Positions 54,929 to 63,957 are shown, counted from the first letter of the stretch. The stretch: DNA of 64,000 nt from Brachyspira pilosicoli P43/6/78 (GCF_000325665.1 NC_019908.1:1426001-1490000); one strand, 5' to 3'. The notes: a model not told the origin generated them from the letters alone. A program made the numbers and translations.

Positions 54929-55975
54929 ATGATGAGTGACGGTGCATTATCTCAAGATGAAATAGAAGCTTTGCTTAAAGGAAGTGAAGAGGCTTTTGGA
55001 AGCACTGATAGCACTTCAGCATCTGCTGGAAGCAGCAATAATGTAGATAAGCAGCTTTTTAATGAGGCAGCTAAAATCATAGCAGATAATCAAGCTTATT
55101 CATTATCTTCTATTTCTACAAAGACTGTGTCCATCACAAATATTACTACAACTGTTGGAGATGTAAGTAATTTGCATCAGATGCTTTCTGGTAAAGTAAT
55201 AGAAGCAAAAGTATCATACACTGGCTCAGCTAATGGTAATGTTTATTATTTTATGGATGAGAAAGAGGCTTTAACTATAGCTTCTCTTATGACTGGTCAA
55301 GCTGAGACTGATTTGAATGATATGGTAGCTCAAGTATTAAAAGAAGCTTTCTCTCAAATGATTGGAGTTTCTGATAGTGCTTTAACTTCTAAATTCGGAG
55401 GAAACTTTACTAATGCTCCTGTAGAAACTAGTATATTAGATGATTCCGCTTCAATAAGCATTACTGGACCTTTGGCTATAGTAAGCGGTTCTCTAAGTAT
55501 AGATGGAGAAATAGATAACGCTCCTTATATATTTGCTTTTGAATTGCCTGTTTTACAAGCTATTTTATCTAATGCTTCAAAAACTACTTCTAATGCAAAT
55601 AAAACAAGTGCAAGCAGCAGCAATAATACTCAAGCTAATGATAATGGAAAACAGCTTGGAGTACAGCATGCAGAATTTAATTCTTTAATGCCTGCTTCTG
55701 ATGTTCAAGGTACTGGTAACATTGGTCTTTTAATGGACGTTACTATGAACATGACTGTTGAACTTGGAAGAGCTACTATGACTATTAAAGATATTTTAGG
55801 TCTTGGTGAAGGTTCTATTATTGAGCTTCAAAAGTTAGCTGGTGAGCCTGTTGATTTGCTTGTTAATGGAAAGTTAATCGCTAAGGGTGAGGTTGTAGTT
55901 ATAGATGAAAACTTCGGTGTTCGTGTAACTGATATCATTAGCCCTATGGACAGATTAAGAAACAAATCTAAATAA
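54929..55975 (+). CDS. fliY: Flagellar motor switch protein FliY/FliN, long form
   Basis: 348 residues. An N-terminal ALSQDEIEALL motif matches that of FliM. It is followed by a CheC-like central domain (SGKVIEAKVSYTG, MDEKEALTIASLMTG, LKEAFSQMIGVSD), a Ser/Asn-rich linker near 225-245, and a C-terminal FliN SpoA domain (LLMDVTMNMTVELGRATMTIKDILGLGEGSIIELQKLAGEPVD starts the domain; key residues L, G, E). The start is an ATG-ATG pair four bases after fliM. Its length makes it the FliY type, not the short FliN. Confidence 0.92.
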   Translation: MMSDGALSQDEIEALLKGSEEAFGSTDSTSASAGSSNNVDKQLFNEAAKIIADNQAYSLSSISTKTVSITNITTTVGDVSNLHQMLSGKVIEAKVSYTGSANGNVYYFMDEKEALTIASLMTGQAETDLNDMVAQVLKEAFSQMIGVSDSALTSKFGGNFTNAPVETSILDDSASISITGPLAIVSGSLSIDGEIDNAPYIFAFELPVLQAILSNASKTTSNANKTSASSSNNTQANDNGKQLGVQHAEFNSLMPASDVQGTGNIGLLMDVTMNMTVELGRATMTIKDILGLGEGSIIELQKLAGEPVDLLVNGKLIAKGEVVVIDENFGVRVTDIISPMDRLRNKSK

Positions 55976-56011
55976 GAGATAAGATTTAATTAAACATAAA
56001 TACCTTTTTAT

Positions 56012-56035
56012 AACGGAGTTTTTAAAAGCTCCGTT
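56012..56035 (+). terminator. Terminator of the fliLMY transcript
   Basis: AACGGAG (56012-56018) pairs with CTCCGTT (56029-56035). The helix continues inward through a U-G pair to a loop of As and Us and is followed by TTTTTATTTTT. Confidence 0.88.
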
Positions 56036-56093
56036 TTTTATTTTTAAAGTATAAATCAAGAATTATACTTTGTTATATAAATTTTTATTTTAT

Positions 56094-56180
56094 TCAACTT
56101 TTTCCCGCGTACGAGCTGTACCACCTTGCCGCACGGTAATGTTATGCTTTAATTATAACTTCTTAGAAGTGCGGGGGAGT
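56094..56180. repeat. GC-rich intergenic repeat relative, copy C1
   Basis: A block with CAACTTTTTCCCGC at its left and GCCGCACGGTAATG in the middle, matching other intergenic spots (CCCGC at 25499 and CGCACGGTAAATG at 23834). It looks like a decayed member of the R1 family. Confidence 0.4.
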
Positions 56181-56220
56181 GCCTTTTAATGTACAATTAA
56201 ATTATAAAATTTATAATAAA

Positions 56221-56310
56221 AATGCAGTTCTTCGCGTAGCGTATCCGAAGGATATAAGGTTCTTTTATACCAATACCGAAGGCACTTCCTTCGGTCGCAA
56301 AAGAAGTGTG
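56221..56310 (+). repeat. Dispersed structured repeat R2, copy C
   Basis: Same order as 25591-25660: AATGCAGTTCTT, GGTTCTTTTATACCAATA and inner ACCGAAGG/CCTTCGGT (56275-56282 and 56288-56295), here a perfect 8-bp helix. An extra insert of about 27 bases carries its own small hairpin TATCC-GAA-GGATA (56242-56254). The outer helix CAGTTCTT/AAGAAGTG has one mismatch. Confidence 0.7.
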
Positions 56311-56409
56311 GTGCTGCACGGTGTGTACTTCGTTAATGACAAAGCCTGCAAATAACTAAAATAAAAAAGTTAATAATTATTAGTGTATATTAAAACTATT
56401 ATTTTATAT

Positions 56410-56435
56410 CAACTTTTTCCCGCAGCAAAAAGTTG
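56410..56435. repeat. Perfect hairpin, R1-related (copy C3)
   Basis: CAACTTTTT (56410-56418) and AAAAAGTTG (56427-56435) flank CCCGCAGC. The CTTTTTCCCGC core is that of repeat R1. No T run follows on either strand, so it is unlikely to be an ordinary terminator. Confidence 0.5.
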
Positions 56436-56560
56436 CAAAAAACGCACATACTATAGCTAATGTCTTAGGAATATGTATTAATATAAAATAATACCAACAT
56501 TTTAAGCTAAAAACTAATCTCTTATAGACTTGACAATTTTTCAGTACAAACTAAAAATTG

Positions 56561-57103
56561 CTATCTTCTTATTCTCACAAAATTGCTGTGAGTAAAATTA
56601 TCATCTATATCTAAAATGATTAGCATTCTATTTGCTTTTTTCCAATAATTTTTATCAAACGGCATTCTAAAACCAATACGCTGACCAACAGGAAACATTA
56701 CATTATAAAACTTATCATTACCTGTAAAGATGAGTTTTTTATTATTATACAATGATACACTCGCTTTTAGTTCTTCTATTGTATTAGAATTAGTATAGTT
56801 AAAATTATTAACTTCTATAGTAGCTACTACAACTTCAGGGTTCTTTGAATCTATATTATTAATTTTACTTGTAATAGGAGCTCTAAACTTTCTAAAAAAC
56901 TCTATATTATCAAATAATCCAGCCCTGTTTGCAAAAAAGAGTACTACCACAACAGTAAGAAATCCTCCATAAAGAAGCATAAACCATCTTCTAGAAAATA
57001 TATTTGTAGTCCTTGGTATTTTAGGCATTTTTGGAGTATGCGGCGGTTTAACATTATAAAACTCTAATTCTGGTTTTTTTGGGTCATATACCTCTCTAGC
57101 CAA
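56561..57103 (-). CDS. Membrane-anchored protein, unknown function
   Basis: A TTG start at 57103 with GAGGATGATG just upstream inside the end of nnr. 180 residues: a Pro/Lys-rich cytoplasmic stretch, one membrane helix at about 41-60 and a periplasmic beta-rich domain (VVVATIEVNNFNYTNSNTIEEL). One base separates it from the nnr stop. No recognised family. It ends the operon that begins with the HU-LysM gene. Confidence 0.62.
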   Translation of the reverse strand: MAREVYDPKKPELEFYNVKPPHTPKMPKIPRTTNIFSRRWFMLLYGGFLTVVVVLFFANRAGLFDNIEFFRKFRAPITSKINNIDSKNPEVVVATIEVNNFNYTNSNTIEELKASVSLYNNKKLIFTGNDKFYNVMFPVGQRIGFRMPFDKNYWKKANRMLIILDIDDNFTHSNFVRIRR

Positions 57104-57104
57104 T

Positions 57105-58643
57105 TTACATCATCCTCTTTAATATTTTTGACTGAAAATAAGCAACATCTTTAGCCTGAACAGAATCGCTGCCCAATTTTTTGCTGGCCTCTAAAAAACT
57201 TTGTGACTGCAATATTAATGCTAACTTTGAAGCCTCAAGCATTTGTAATTTTCTTGCTAAAAAAGCCCCTACAAAACCAGCTAATACATCTCCCATTCCA
57301 GCTTTACCCATAGAAACTGTAGGATTATAATTTATATATATATCATCATCATTCATCAAAAAACTTACAGCATCTTTTAATATTATATTTGCCTTAGTAA
57401 TTTCTCTAAACCTTTGTAATGCATTATAAGGATTAGTTAAAGCTTCTATATGATTAATACCCATAAGCTTTTCAAACTCATAAATATGCGGAGTAAGTAA
57501 AAAGTTATTACCCAATTCTGATAAAGTGCTTTGAAACATCAAATATAAAGCATCAGCATCAATAACTGTAGGAATATTTATTTGCTTTAATATAGAATTG
57601 ATAAAAACCTCTGTAGACATATCTCTGCCTATACCAGAGCCTATTATACAAGCATCACTTTTATTTATATCTTCTGCAATATATAAATCATCTGCTGTAA
57701 AATATTTATTATCATATTCTCCAACACCTATAACAACAATTTCAGGCATATCTATCATTACAGCATTTCTAACAGTTTCTAATATTGCCTTAGGAACATA
57801 AAGTCTAATATATCCTACCCCACTCCTATAAGCAGCCTTTGCAGATAGTATACAAGCTCCTGTATATTCATAGCTTCCGCATACTATGGCAAGCCTACCC
57901 TGCTCCCTCTTAGAATAAAAAGCATTTCTCACTATCTCTATATTTTCATCATAATCTATTAAATTAGCAATATAAGGAGCTTCATTTAATATATTCTCTG
58001 GAAATATTGATTTGATTATAAATAAGTCCCCAATATACTCTCTAGTGTTGTATAAAAACATAATGTCTTTAGCAAAACATACAGTATAAGTTTCATCTGC
58101 CTTAAAACAACTATTAGAACTATCATCAATCTTTGAATATAGTCCAGAAGGTATATCTATAGCTATTCTTATGATATTTAAATCATTTAAACTATCAACT
58201 AAAAGCTTTTGTATACCGCCTAAAGGTCTTCTTCCGCCTGTGCCGAATAATGAATCTAAAACTATATCATTTTCATCTATCAAATCAATAGCTTCATAAA
58301 CATTCTCTTCATTGCCCAAATACTTTATTTCAACATTCATAGATTTTAATATATTGAAATTAGCATAAGTGTCTTTATTAACCTTGTCTAAATTGCCGGT
58401 AATATAAACATTTACATTGTATCCGTTTTTTATTAAATATCTCGCAACAGCAAAACCGTCTCCGCCATTGCCTCCAACAGATGAGAATATATGCACAAAA
58501 TGAGTATTAAGTGTTTCAGCATATCTTTCTTCTAATAAATTAAATATATCTAAAGCTACATGCTCCATCAAAAGTATAGAAGGAATTTTTTCTGTTGTTT
58601 TTTTATCTATGTTTATTAGCTCTTCTGTTGTTACTACCTTCAT
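57105..58643 (-). CDS. nnr: Bifunctional NAD(P)H-hydrate epimerase / ADP-dependent NAD(P)H-hydrate dehydratase
   Basis: 512 residues, the length of the fused enzyme. The N-terminal epimerase half has SSVGGNGGDGFAVARYL. The C-terminal dehydratase half has IGSGIGRDM, PTVIDADAL, LLTPHIYEFEKLMG and the GKAGMGDVLAGFVGAFLA nucleotide motif. It repairs damaged NADH and NADPH hydrates. It lies between the HU-LysM gene (21 bases upstream) and the membrane protein gene. Confidence 0.95.
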   Translation of the reverse strand: MKVVTTEELINIDKKTTEKIPSILLMEHVALDIFNLLEERYAETLNTHFVHIFSSVGGNGGDGFAVARYLIKNGYNVNVYITGNLDKVNKDTYANFNILKSMNVEIKYLGNEENVYEAIDLIDENDIVLDSLFGTGGRRPLGGIQKLLVDSLNDLNIIRIAIDIPSGLYSKIDDSSNSCFKADETYTVCFAKDIMFLYNTREYIGDLFIIKSIFPENILNEAPYIANLIDYDENIEIVRNAFYSKREQGRLAIVCGSYEYTGACILSAKAAYRSGVGYIRLYVPKAILETVRNAVMIDMPEIVVIGVGEYDNKYFTADDLYIAEDINKSDACIIGSGIGRDMSTEVFINSILKQINIPTVIDADALYLMFQSTLSELGNNFLLTPHIYEFEKLMGINHIEALTNPYNALQRFREITKANIILKDAVSFLMNDDDIYINYNPTVSMGKAGMGDVLAGFVGAFLARKLQMLEASKLALILQSQSFLEASKKLGSDSVQAKDVAYFQSKILKRMM

Positions 58644-58664
58644 TTAGATATCCTTATTTTTAAG

Positions 58665-59609
58665 TTATTTTCTATATTTGGTATTATCTTTAATTATTTC
58701 TACAAATGAAGATGCAGGATTTTTAGTAACTTTATTATATCTGCTCATTTTATACAATAAATCATTAAATCCAGAATGCTGTGATAATATTTTTGTATAT
58801 GTTTCATTAGATATTGAATTAGTATTATCTTTAAAAACTCTTATATCATAATAAGCAGCCAATTTTAATGACCACATAGCATGATTATATTTTTTACCAT
58901 CTTGCAAAATAGGATAAACTTTAATAAAAGATTTTGATAAAGTATTTTCAAATGCTTTTAAATCATTTACAGTACAAAATCTTGGAAGTAATTTATAAGT
59001 TACTTTGCTTCCTTTTTTGATTGGAGTAATTATATTATATTTATTATAAACAGATATTATAGGCCAATATGTAGAATTTCCATAAATCTCTTTAGCTATA
59101 TCCCAATAATACATATTGTTTGATACAGTATAAGATAAATTAGCTGTTTTTACATTTGTAAAATATCCGTTTACTATATTATATAATTTCTCATTATCTA
59201 CATTATTGCTTCCATTGTTATTAACATTCAAAGCAAGCATCATTATAACAGCAATAATTACAACTATTACTGCTGCTATTTTTAATAAAATAAAATTACC
59301 TTTTGTTTCTTTCTTTTCTGAAGATTGTTTTGATTTATTAGATTTTACTTCTTTATCAGAAATATTTGATATATCTAATAGTTCATCTTTACTATAATCT
59401 TTCATTTCTAATTTATTTTCATTACTAAGAGCAGCTTTTTCATTAAAGAATTTATTATCAACTCTATTAACAAAAACAGCATCAGCATTAAAACTAATAT
59501 ATCCCTTATTGTAGAAAAAAGTACCAAAATTATCTATATAAATACTTTCATTATGATCAACTAAATGTTTAATATTTTCAAATACAGCCTCAAAAAATTT
59601 ACTTCTTTT
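58665..59609 (-). CDS. HU-LysM membrane protein, C-terminal part (end of HU module, membrane helix, LysM)
   Basis: The frame is open from 59609; the ATG at 59405 is internal. It starts inside an HU-like module (KFFEAVFENIKHLVDHNE, then IDNFGTFF) that aligns with the second module of the upstream part. It continues through a Lys/Ser-rich linker to a membrane helix (about residues 340-363 of the joined protein) and a LysM-like domain (YTVSNNMYYWDIAKEIYG...WPIISVYNKYNI, about 394-442). LysM binds N-acetylglucosamine polymers such as peptidoglycan. The N-in, C-out topology puts the LysM in the periplasm. Confidence 0.75.
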   Translation of the reverse strand, partial: KRSKFFEAVFENIKHLVDHNESIYIDNFGTFFYNKGYISFNADAVFVNRVDNKFFNEKAALSNENKLEMKDYSKDELLDISNISDKEVKSNKSKQSSEKKETKGNFILLKIAAVIVVIIAVIMMLALNVNNNGSNNVDNEKLYNIVNGYFTNVKTANLSYTVSNNMYYWDIAKEIYGNSTYWPIISVYNKYNIITPIKKGSKVTYKLLPRFCTVNDLKAFENTLSKSFIKVYPILQDGKKYNHAMWSLKLAAYYDIRVFKDNTNSISNETYTKILSQHSGFNDLLYKMSRYNKVTKNPASSFVEIIKDNTKYRK

Positions 59610-60312
59610 CTAATCTCTCATTAACATCATCAATCTTAGCTATAATACTGTAAAGTGAAGCATCAAACCCCATATCAGCACTTCTAAAAGCTATATTATA
59701 ATTCTTGTCAATAAATATATTTCCAACTTCATACATAAAAAATATTTTCTTTTCTAATACCAAAGCACTAATATTTTCAAATAAATTATTAATTTCATCT
59801 TTAACAACATTTCTATCTAAATTCTTTCTAGCAGAACATAATCTATCAAGTAGTTTATTGTAGCCCAAATATTTATTTTTGATATTTTGAATCTTCATTT
59901 CAACCAAATAAACTAAAGCTCTATCTTCCTCAAAATTCACATATCCATCATCATGGAAAAAAGTACCAAAATTCTCTATATATACTTTCTCTCCATTATC
60001 AACTAAATGTCTTATATTTTCAAAAATCATTTCATATAGCTTCTTTTTAATAGCTCTATTTTTAACTGTGTCATATTTTTCTGTTATAGTATTCAAAGAA
60101 GCATCAAAAGATATATCAGAACTTCTAAATATAATATTATAATTTTTATCTAAATATATATACCCTAGCTCGTACATATAAAAAACTTTATTGTTTAAAA
60201 CATATGGAGTAATACTGGAAAATAATTCACTAATTAGTTTATTGATTTCGGTTTTTGTGGTTCTCAATCTTGAAGACAATCTATCAATTAATATACTGTT
60301 TGTACTAAACAT
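59599..60312 (-). CDS. HU-LysM membrane protein, N-terminal part (three HU/IHF-like modules)
   Basis: 237 residues. Two similar halves each start with a helix pair and a MYELGYIYLDKNY or MYEVGNIFIDKNY strand, followed by FRS(S/A)D..FDASL. The first half continues with IFENIRHLVDNGEKVYIENFGTFF, an HU-like signature (hydrophobic..NFGTF). The second half breaks off at RLEKK* because of one extra A in 59606-59609. Removing it gives RLERSKFFEAVF, which lines up with KNRAIKKKLYEMIF of the first half. The full gene would be 548 residues. Confidence 0.72.
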   Translation of the reverse strand: MFSTNSILIDRLSSRLRTTKTEINKLISELFSSITPYVLNNKVFYMYELGYIYLDKNYNIIFRSSDISFDASLNTITEKYDTVKNRAIKKKLYEMIFENIRHLVDNGEKVYIENFGTFFHDDGYVNFEEDRALVYLVEMKIQNIKNKYLGYNKLLDRLCSARKNLDRNVVKDEINNLFENISALVLEKKIFFMYEVGNIFIDKNYNIAFRSADMGFDASLYSIIAKIDDVNERLEKK

Positions 60313-60363
60313 AACTACCCCTTAAATAAACATAATAAAATTATATATTAATTTAAAATAAAA

Positions 60364-60404
60364 AAAAGCCTAATTCTATAATTTTATAAAAAAATCAGGC
60401 TTTT
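60364..60404 (-). terminator. Terminator of trxA
   Basis: AAAAGCCTAATT (60364-60375) and AATCAGGCTTTT (60393-60404). All pairs form in the minus-strand transcript with one G-U, followed by a T-rich run. Confidence 0.82.
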
Positions 60405-60429
60405 AATTTTTTATTTATTTAATTTATTT

Positions 60430-60747
60430 TTATAGATATTCTTGAAGCCACTCTTTTAATTGAGCCTCATTTTTCATTCCTTCAGCTCTCTTAACAATTT
60501 CTCCATTTTTGAAAACCATAAGTGTTGGTATAGATTGAACACCATATTTAGCAGCTATCTCTTCTGCTTCATCTACGTTTACAGCAGCAAAATTCATTTT
60601 ATCAGAATTAGCATCTGCAACCTTATGCAAAACAGGTGTTTGCATTTTGCAAGGTCCGCACCACTCTGCAAAGAAATCTACTAAAGTTGCTTTATCTGAT
60701 GATATAGCACTTTCAAAATTATCTGATTTTAATTCTTGTACTGACAT
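60430..60747 (-). CDS. trxA: Thioredoxin
   Basis: Start at ATG 60747, with GAGGGG upstream; 105 residues, the normal size. The active site FFAEWCGPCKM and the SIPTLMVFKNGE (cis-Pro) loop are intact. It reduces protein disulfides using electrons from TrxB. Confidence 0.97.
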   Translation of the reverse strand: MSVQELKSDNFESAISSDKATLVDFFAEWCGPCKMQTPVLHKVADANSDKMNFAAVNVDEAEEIAAKYGVQSIPTLMVFKNGEIVKRAEGMKNEAQLKEWLQEYL

Positions 60748-60783
60748 ATTAATCCCCTCGTTCATAATATTTAATGTTAGTAT

Positions 60784-60812
60784 AATCTAAACATAATTTT
60801 AATAAATGTCAA
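60784..60812 (-). promoter_or_regulatory. Sigma-70-like promoter of trxA
   Basis: Minus-strand TTGACA (60807-60812) and TAGATT (60784-60789), 17-base spacer; a TATACT four bases further may be an alternative -10. Confidence 0.55.
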
Positions 60813-61100
60813 TATAATTATGTTAATTTTAAAAATCAAACTTATATAAATACATATTTATATACGAATTCAAATATTTTTATAATATACCAATATATTA
60901 TAAAAAACATATAATACACATTATAGATATATATTGAATATAATAAATAAAACCAATAAAAACACAATTAATTTTTACAAAATAAGATTATATTTATTCA
61001 AAAGAAATTAGCAGTACAAAAATTATATATTTATAGAAAAAAATATATATAAAATTTTTTGTATACTAAAAATATAATAAAAATTTAACAAAATATAAAA
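60813..61100. other. Very AT-rich intergenic stretch
   Basis: No ORF, hairpin or repeat of note was found. Many poly-A and poly-T runs occur. Confidence 0.5.
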
Positions 61101-61145
61101 AAACTCAATACAAAGAGAATTTTAAATCTCTTTAATATTGAGTTT
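61101..61145 (-). terminator. Terminator of the FMN oxidase gene
   Basis: AAACTCAATA/TATTGAGTTT (61101-61110 and 61136-61145) with an inner AAAGAGA/TCTCTTT helix, followed on the minus strand by a TTTT-rich tail. It lies 27 bases past the stop. Confidence 0.85.
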
Positions 61146-61171
61146 AAATATTGGTCTATAAAAATAAAAAA

Positions 61172-62185
61172 TTAAAATCTAACAATATCTCTAGTTATTT
61201 CTTTTAAGCTATGAACCCCGCACATAGTCATAGCATCTTCAAGTTCAGCCCCCAATTGAGCAACATACGATTCAACTCCTTCTTCTGCCCCGCCATAAAC
61301 AGCTATAACAAAAGTCCTCGCAATAACAACCCCATCAGCACCAATAGCAAGAGCCTTTAATATATCAGCACCGCTTCTAATACCGCCGTCTACTAATATT
61401 TTAATTTTACCCTTAACAGCATCAACTATCTCAGGCAAAACCTCAGCAGTAGAAGGACACTGGTCAAGCACTCTTCCTCCATGATTTGATACTATTATAG
61501 CATCAGCTCCAGCCTCAACTGCCTTCTTAGCTCCTTTAGCTGTCATTATTCCTTTTATTATAAATGGTCTGTTAGCAATTTCTTTTATTTGTCTTAATTC
61601 ATCAACAGTTTTGCTTCCTGCCTTTGGTGTAAGATTTTTCAAAAAAGGAAGACCCGCAGCATCAACGTCCATAGCAACAGCAAAAGCATTAGAATCTGCA
61701 ACAAGTTTCATTTTTTCTTTTATAACATCTATATTCCAAGGCTTTACAGTAGGAATACCTATACCATTTTGCTTTTTTATCATAGTAGTAGCAGCAATCA
61801 TTACATTAGGATTAGTTCCGTCTCCAGTAAAAGCAGCAATACCAGCATTAGCACAAGATTTTACTAATATATCATTATACTCTTCTTCTTCATACTTATT
61901 TCCATAATGAAGCTTAACAGCTCCAACAGGACCGGCAAATATAGGATATTTAAACTTTTTGCCAAATAACTCAAAAGAAGTATCAACATCTTCATTAGAA
62001 GATATTGTGTCCATATTAAGTCTTATCTCTCTCCATTTATCATAATTTCTAATAGCAACATCACCTATTCCCTTAGCTCCAGGTCCAGGCATACAATCTC
62101 TGCACACTCTTCCATTACATATAGCACAAGCCTTACAAAAACCCATGCAGTCTTTTGCAACTTCTATAATCTCTTTATATGTCAT
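61172..62185 (-). CDS. FMN-dependent alpha-hydroxy-acid oxidizing protein with Cys-rich N-terminus
   Basis: 337 residues. The FMN barrel shows FAGPVGAVK, the Lys of PFIIKGI, the SNHGGRVLDQ motif with catalytic His and Arg, and the phosphate site DGGIRSGADILKALAIGADGV. The N-terminus has CKACAIC (C18, C21, C24) and CRDC (C29, C32), which could bind an iron-sulfur cluster, a feature of a Clostridia-like branch. Substrate may be lactate or another 2-hydroxyacid. It has its own terminator. Confidence 0.85.
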   Translation of the reverse strand: MTYKEIIEVAKDCMGFCKACAICNGRVCRDCMPGPGAKGIGDVAIRNYDKWREIRLNMDTISSNEDVDTSFELFGKKFKYPIFAGPVGAVKLHYGNKYEEEEYNDILVKSCANAGIAAFTGDGTNPNVMIAATTMIKKQNGIGIPTVKPWNIDVIKEKMKLVADSNAFAVAMDVDAAGLPFLKNLTPKAGSKTVDELRQIKEIANRPFIIKGIMTAKGAKKAVEAGADAIIVSNHGGRVLDQCPSTAEVLPEIVDAVKGKIKILVDGGIRSGADILKALAIGADGVVIARTFVIAVYGGAEEGVESYVAQLGAELEDAMTMCGVHSLKEITRDIVRF

Positions 62186-62265
62186 AAAAAATTCCTTTAA
62201 TTAAAACTGTATCTTATAATTATATAATAAAAAAAATAAATAAAATAGTTTTTAATTAAAAAAAA

Positions 62266-62586
62266 TTATTTTTGTTTTAATATATCTATCATTTCTTTTA
62301 TGAGGTTTTTTTCACTCATAGCAGTCATTAAATGGTCCTGAGCATGTACAAAAAGCATTGTAATCTCTATTTTCTCGCCATCTGCTTCCCTACTTATTAA
62401 ATTAGTTTGAAACTCATGAGATTTTAAAAGTAAAGAATCAGCCTCTTTCATTTTTTCTTCAGCCTCATCAAATTTATTCTCTTTAGCAAGTCTTAAAGCC
62501 TCATAAGCTAAACTTTTACTTTCTCCTGCCAAACTAATAATAGGAAATACATTCTCTTCCATAAACTTTTCTTGTTCTTCAGTCAT
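62266..62586 (-). CDS. PTS lactose/cellobiose-type IIA component
   Basis: 106 residues, three-helix IIA of the Lac/Chb family: ISLAGESKSLAYEALRLA, EKMKEAD and the phosphorylated His in VHAQDHLMTA. It accepts phosphate from HPr and gives it to a IIB. The GH4 gene lies 18 bases upstream, so it is in a beta-glucoside operon. The IIB and IIC genes are not in the window. Confidence 0.92.
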   Translation of the reverse strand: MTEEQEKFMEENVFPIISLAGESKSLAYEALRLAKENKFDEAEEKMKEADSLLLKSHEFQTNLISREADGEKIEITMLFVHAQDHLMTAMSEKNLIKEMIDILKQK

Positions 62587-62604
62587 ATTAAACTCCCTAT
62601 TGTA

Positions 62605-63936
62605 TTATTTATTTTTATAAAATTGAGGTAAATAGTCTTTATTTTGTTTTATTATTTCATCGAGTACAGTTTTAGCAACTCTTCCGCTTACAACCAACGG
62701 ATTGACAGTTAATGCTTGAAGTGCTTTACCATAATCTCCATGAACAGCCGCCTCTACAGTTAATTCTTCAAAGTTTTTCATAAGTTGTAATAATCCTCTC
62801 ACTTCAATAGGGAAAGGTTTTTGCTTATGAGGTTTTAATTCATCTTTATAAACATTAACTGTAATTTCAACAGCACAATCATTAGGCAAACAATCAATAG
62901 TGCCATTATTTCTTGTAGATATTATCATCTCTGTACCTGCATTATTATACAAAGAACTTATAAGTTCGCAAGCAGAATCAGAATAATATTTTCCGCCTCT
63001 GTTGTTTAACTCTTCAGGCTTAGTATTTAAATCTGGATTTTTATATATTTCAAATAATTTTTTCTCTATTGCTTTTACCTGTTCTCCTCTTGTGCCTTTA
63101 CCGTCTCTAAACTCTGCTAATTCTTCTCTTAGCATTTCATCAGTAAGATAATAGTATCTATGATAAGGGCAAGGTATCATTTTTGTATCAAGCACTTGTT
63201 CTTTTATCCAAGCTATTTCAGTATTAATATTAGCAGGACCATTTTCAAAACCATCTAAATATTTCTCTAAAACTTCCTGAGTTCTATCAACACCTTTATG
63301 TATTACCTCTCTTCCCCACAAAAAGTGATTTAATCCTCCGGCAACAAAAGTAATTTCTTCATCAGAAACATTCAATATTTCTGCTACACTTTTTTTCATG
63401 TTTACAGGAACATTGCAAAGACCTATCATTTTTATTTCTGGGTGATATTTCAAAACTGCTTCTGTAACTATTCCAGACGGATTAGTAAAGTTTATAAGAT
63501 AAGCATTTGGAGATAATTCTTTTATATCCTTACAAATATCAAATATTACAGGTATAGTTCTTAATGCCTTAGCAAATCCTCCTGCACCATTAGTTTCCTG
63601 ACCAATCATTCCATAACTTAATGGTATTCTCTCATCTCTTATTCTAGCATCTAGTAAACCAACTCTTAATTGAGTAGTTACAAAACTAGCATCTTTTATA
63701 GCTTCTCTTCTGTCTAAAGTTGTAAATATTTTGAACTTATCTTTTAATCCTGCTTTTTCTATCATTCTTCTTGAAAGATTAGCAACTATTTCCAATCTTT
63801 CTTTTGAAGGCTCTATATCAACAAGCCAAAGTTCATCTACCGGCAATTTATCGTATCTCTTTATAAAACCCTCTATAATTTCAGGAGTATATGAAGAAGC
63901 TCCTCCAATAGTAGCAATTTTTAATTTATTTGACAT
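62605..63936 (-). CDS. 6-phospho-beta-glucosidase, glycoside hydrolase family 4
   Basis: 443 residues. GGASSYTPEIIEG is the NAD-binding loop of GH4. FTNPSGIVTEA and the metal-binding GLCNVP (Cys) and NHFLWG regions follow. GH4 enzymes use NAD and Mn2+ and an oxidation-elimination mechanism. It would split imported 6-phospho-cellobiose or related glucosides brought in by the PTS. Confidence 0.92.
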   Translation of the reverse strand: MSNKLKIATIGGASSYTPEIIEGFIKRYDKLPVDELWLVDIEPSKERLEIVANLSRRMIEKAGLKDKFKIFTTLDRREAIKDASFVTTQLRVGLLDARIRDERIPLSYGMIGQETNGAGGFAKALRTIPVIFDICKDIKELSPNAYLINFTNPSGIVTEAVLKYHPEIKMIGLCNVPVNMKKSVAEILNVSDEEITFVAGGLNHFLWGREVIHKGVDRTQEVLEKYLDGFENGPANINTEIAWIKEQVLDTKMIPCPYHRYYYLTDEMLREELAEFRDGKGTRGEQVKAIEKKLFEIYKNPDLNTKPEELNNRGGKYYSDSACELISSLYNNAGTEMIISTRNNGTIDCLPNDCAVEITVNVYKDELKPHKQKPFPIEVRGLLQLMKNFEELTVEAAVHGDYGKALQALTVNPLVVSGRVAKTVLDEIIKQNKDYLPQFYKNK

Positions 63937-63957
63937 ATTTATACCTCTAATTTTTTA

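Noticed and set aside
56410-56435. Perfect CAACTTTTT hairpin as a terminator
   Set aside because: No T run follows on either strand and no gene ends next to it.
59403-59405. ATG 59405 as the start of a separate LysM gene
   Set aside because: More than 200 bases upstream in the same frame encode an HU-like module similar to one in the adjacent ORF, so the ATG is internal.
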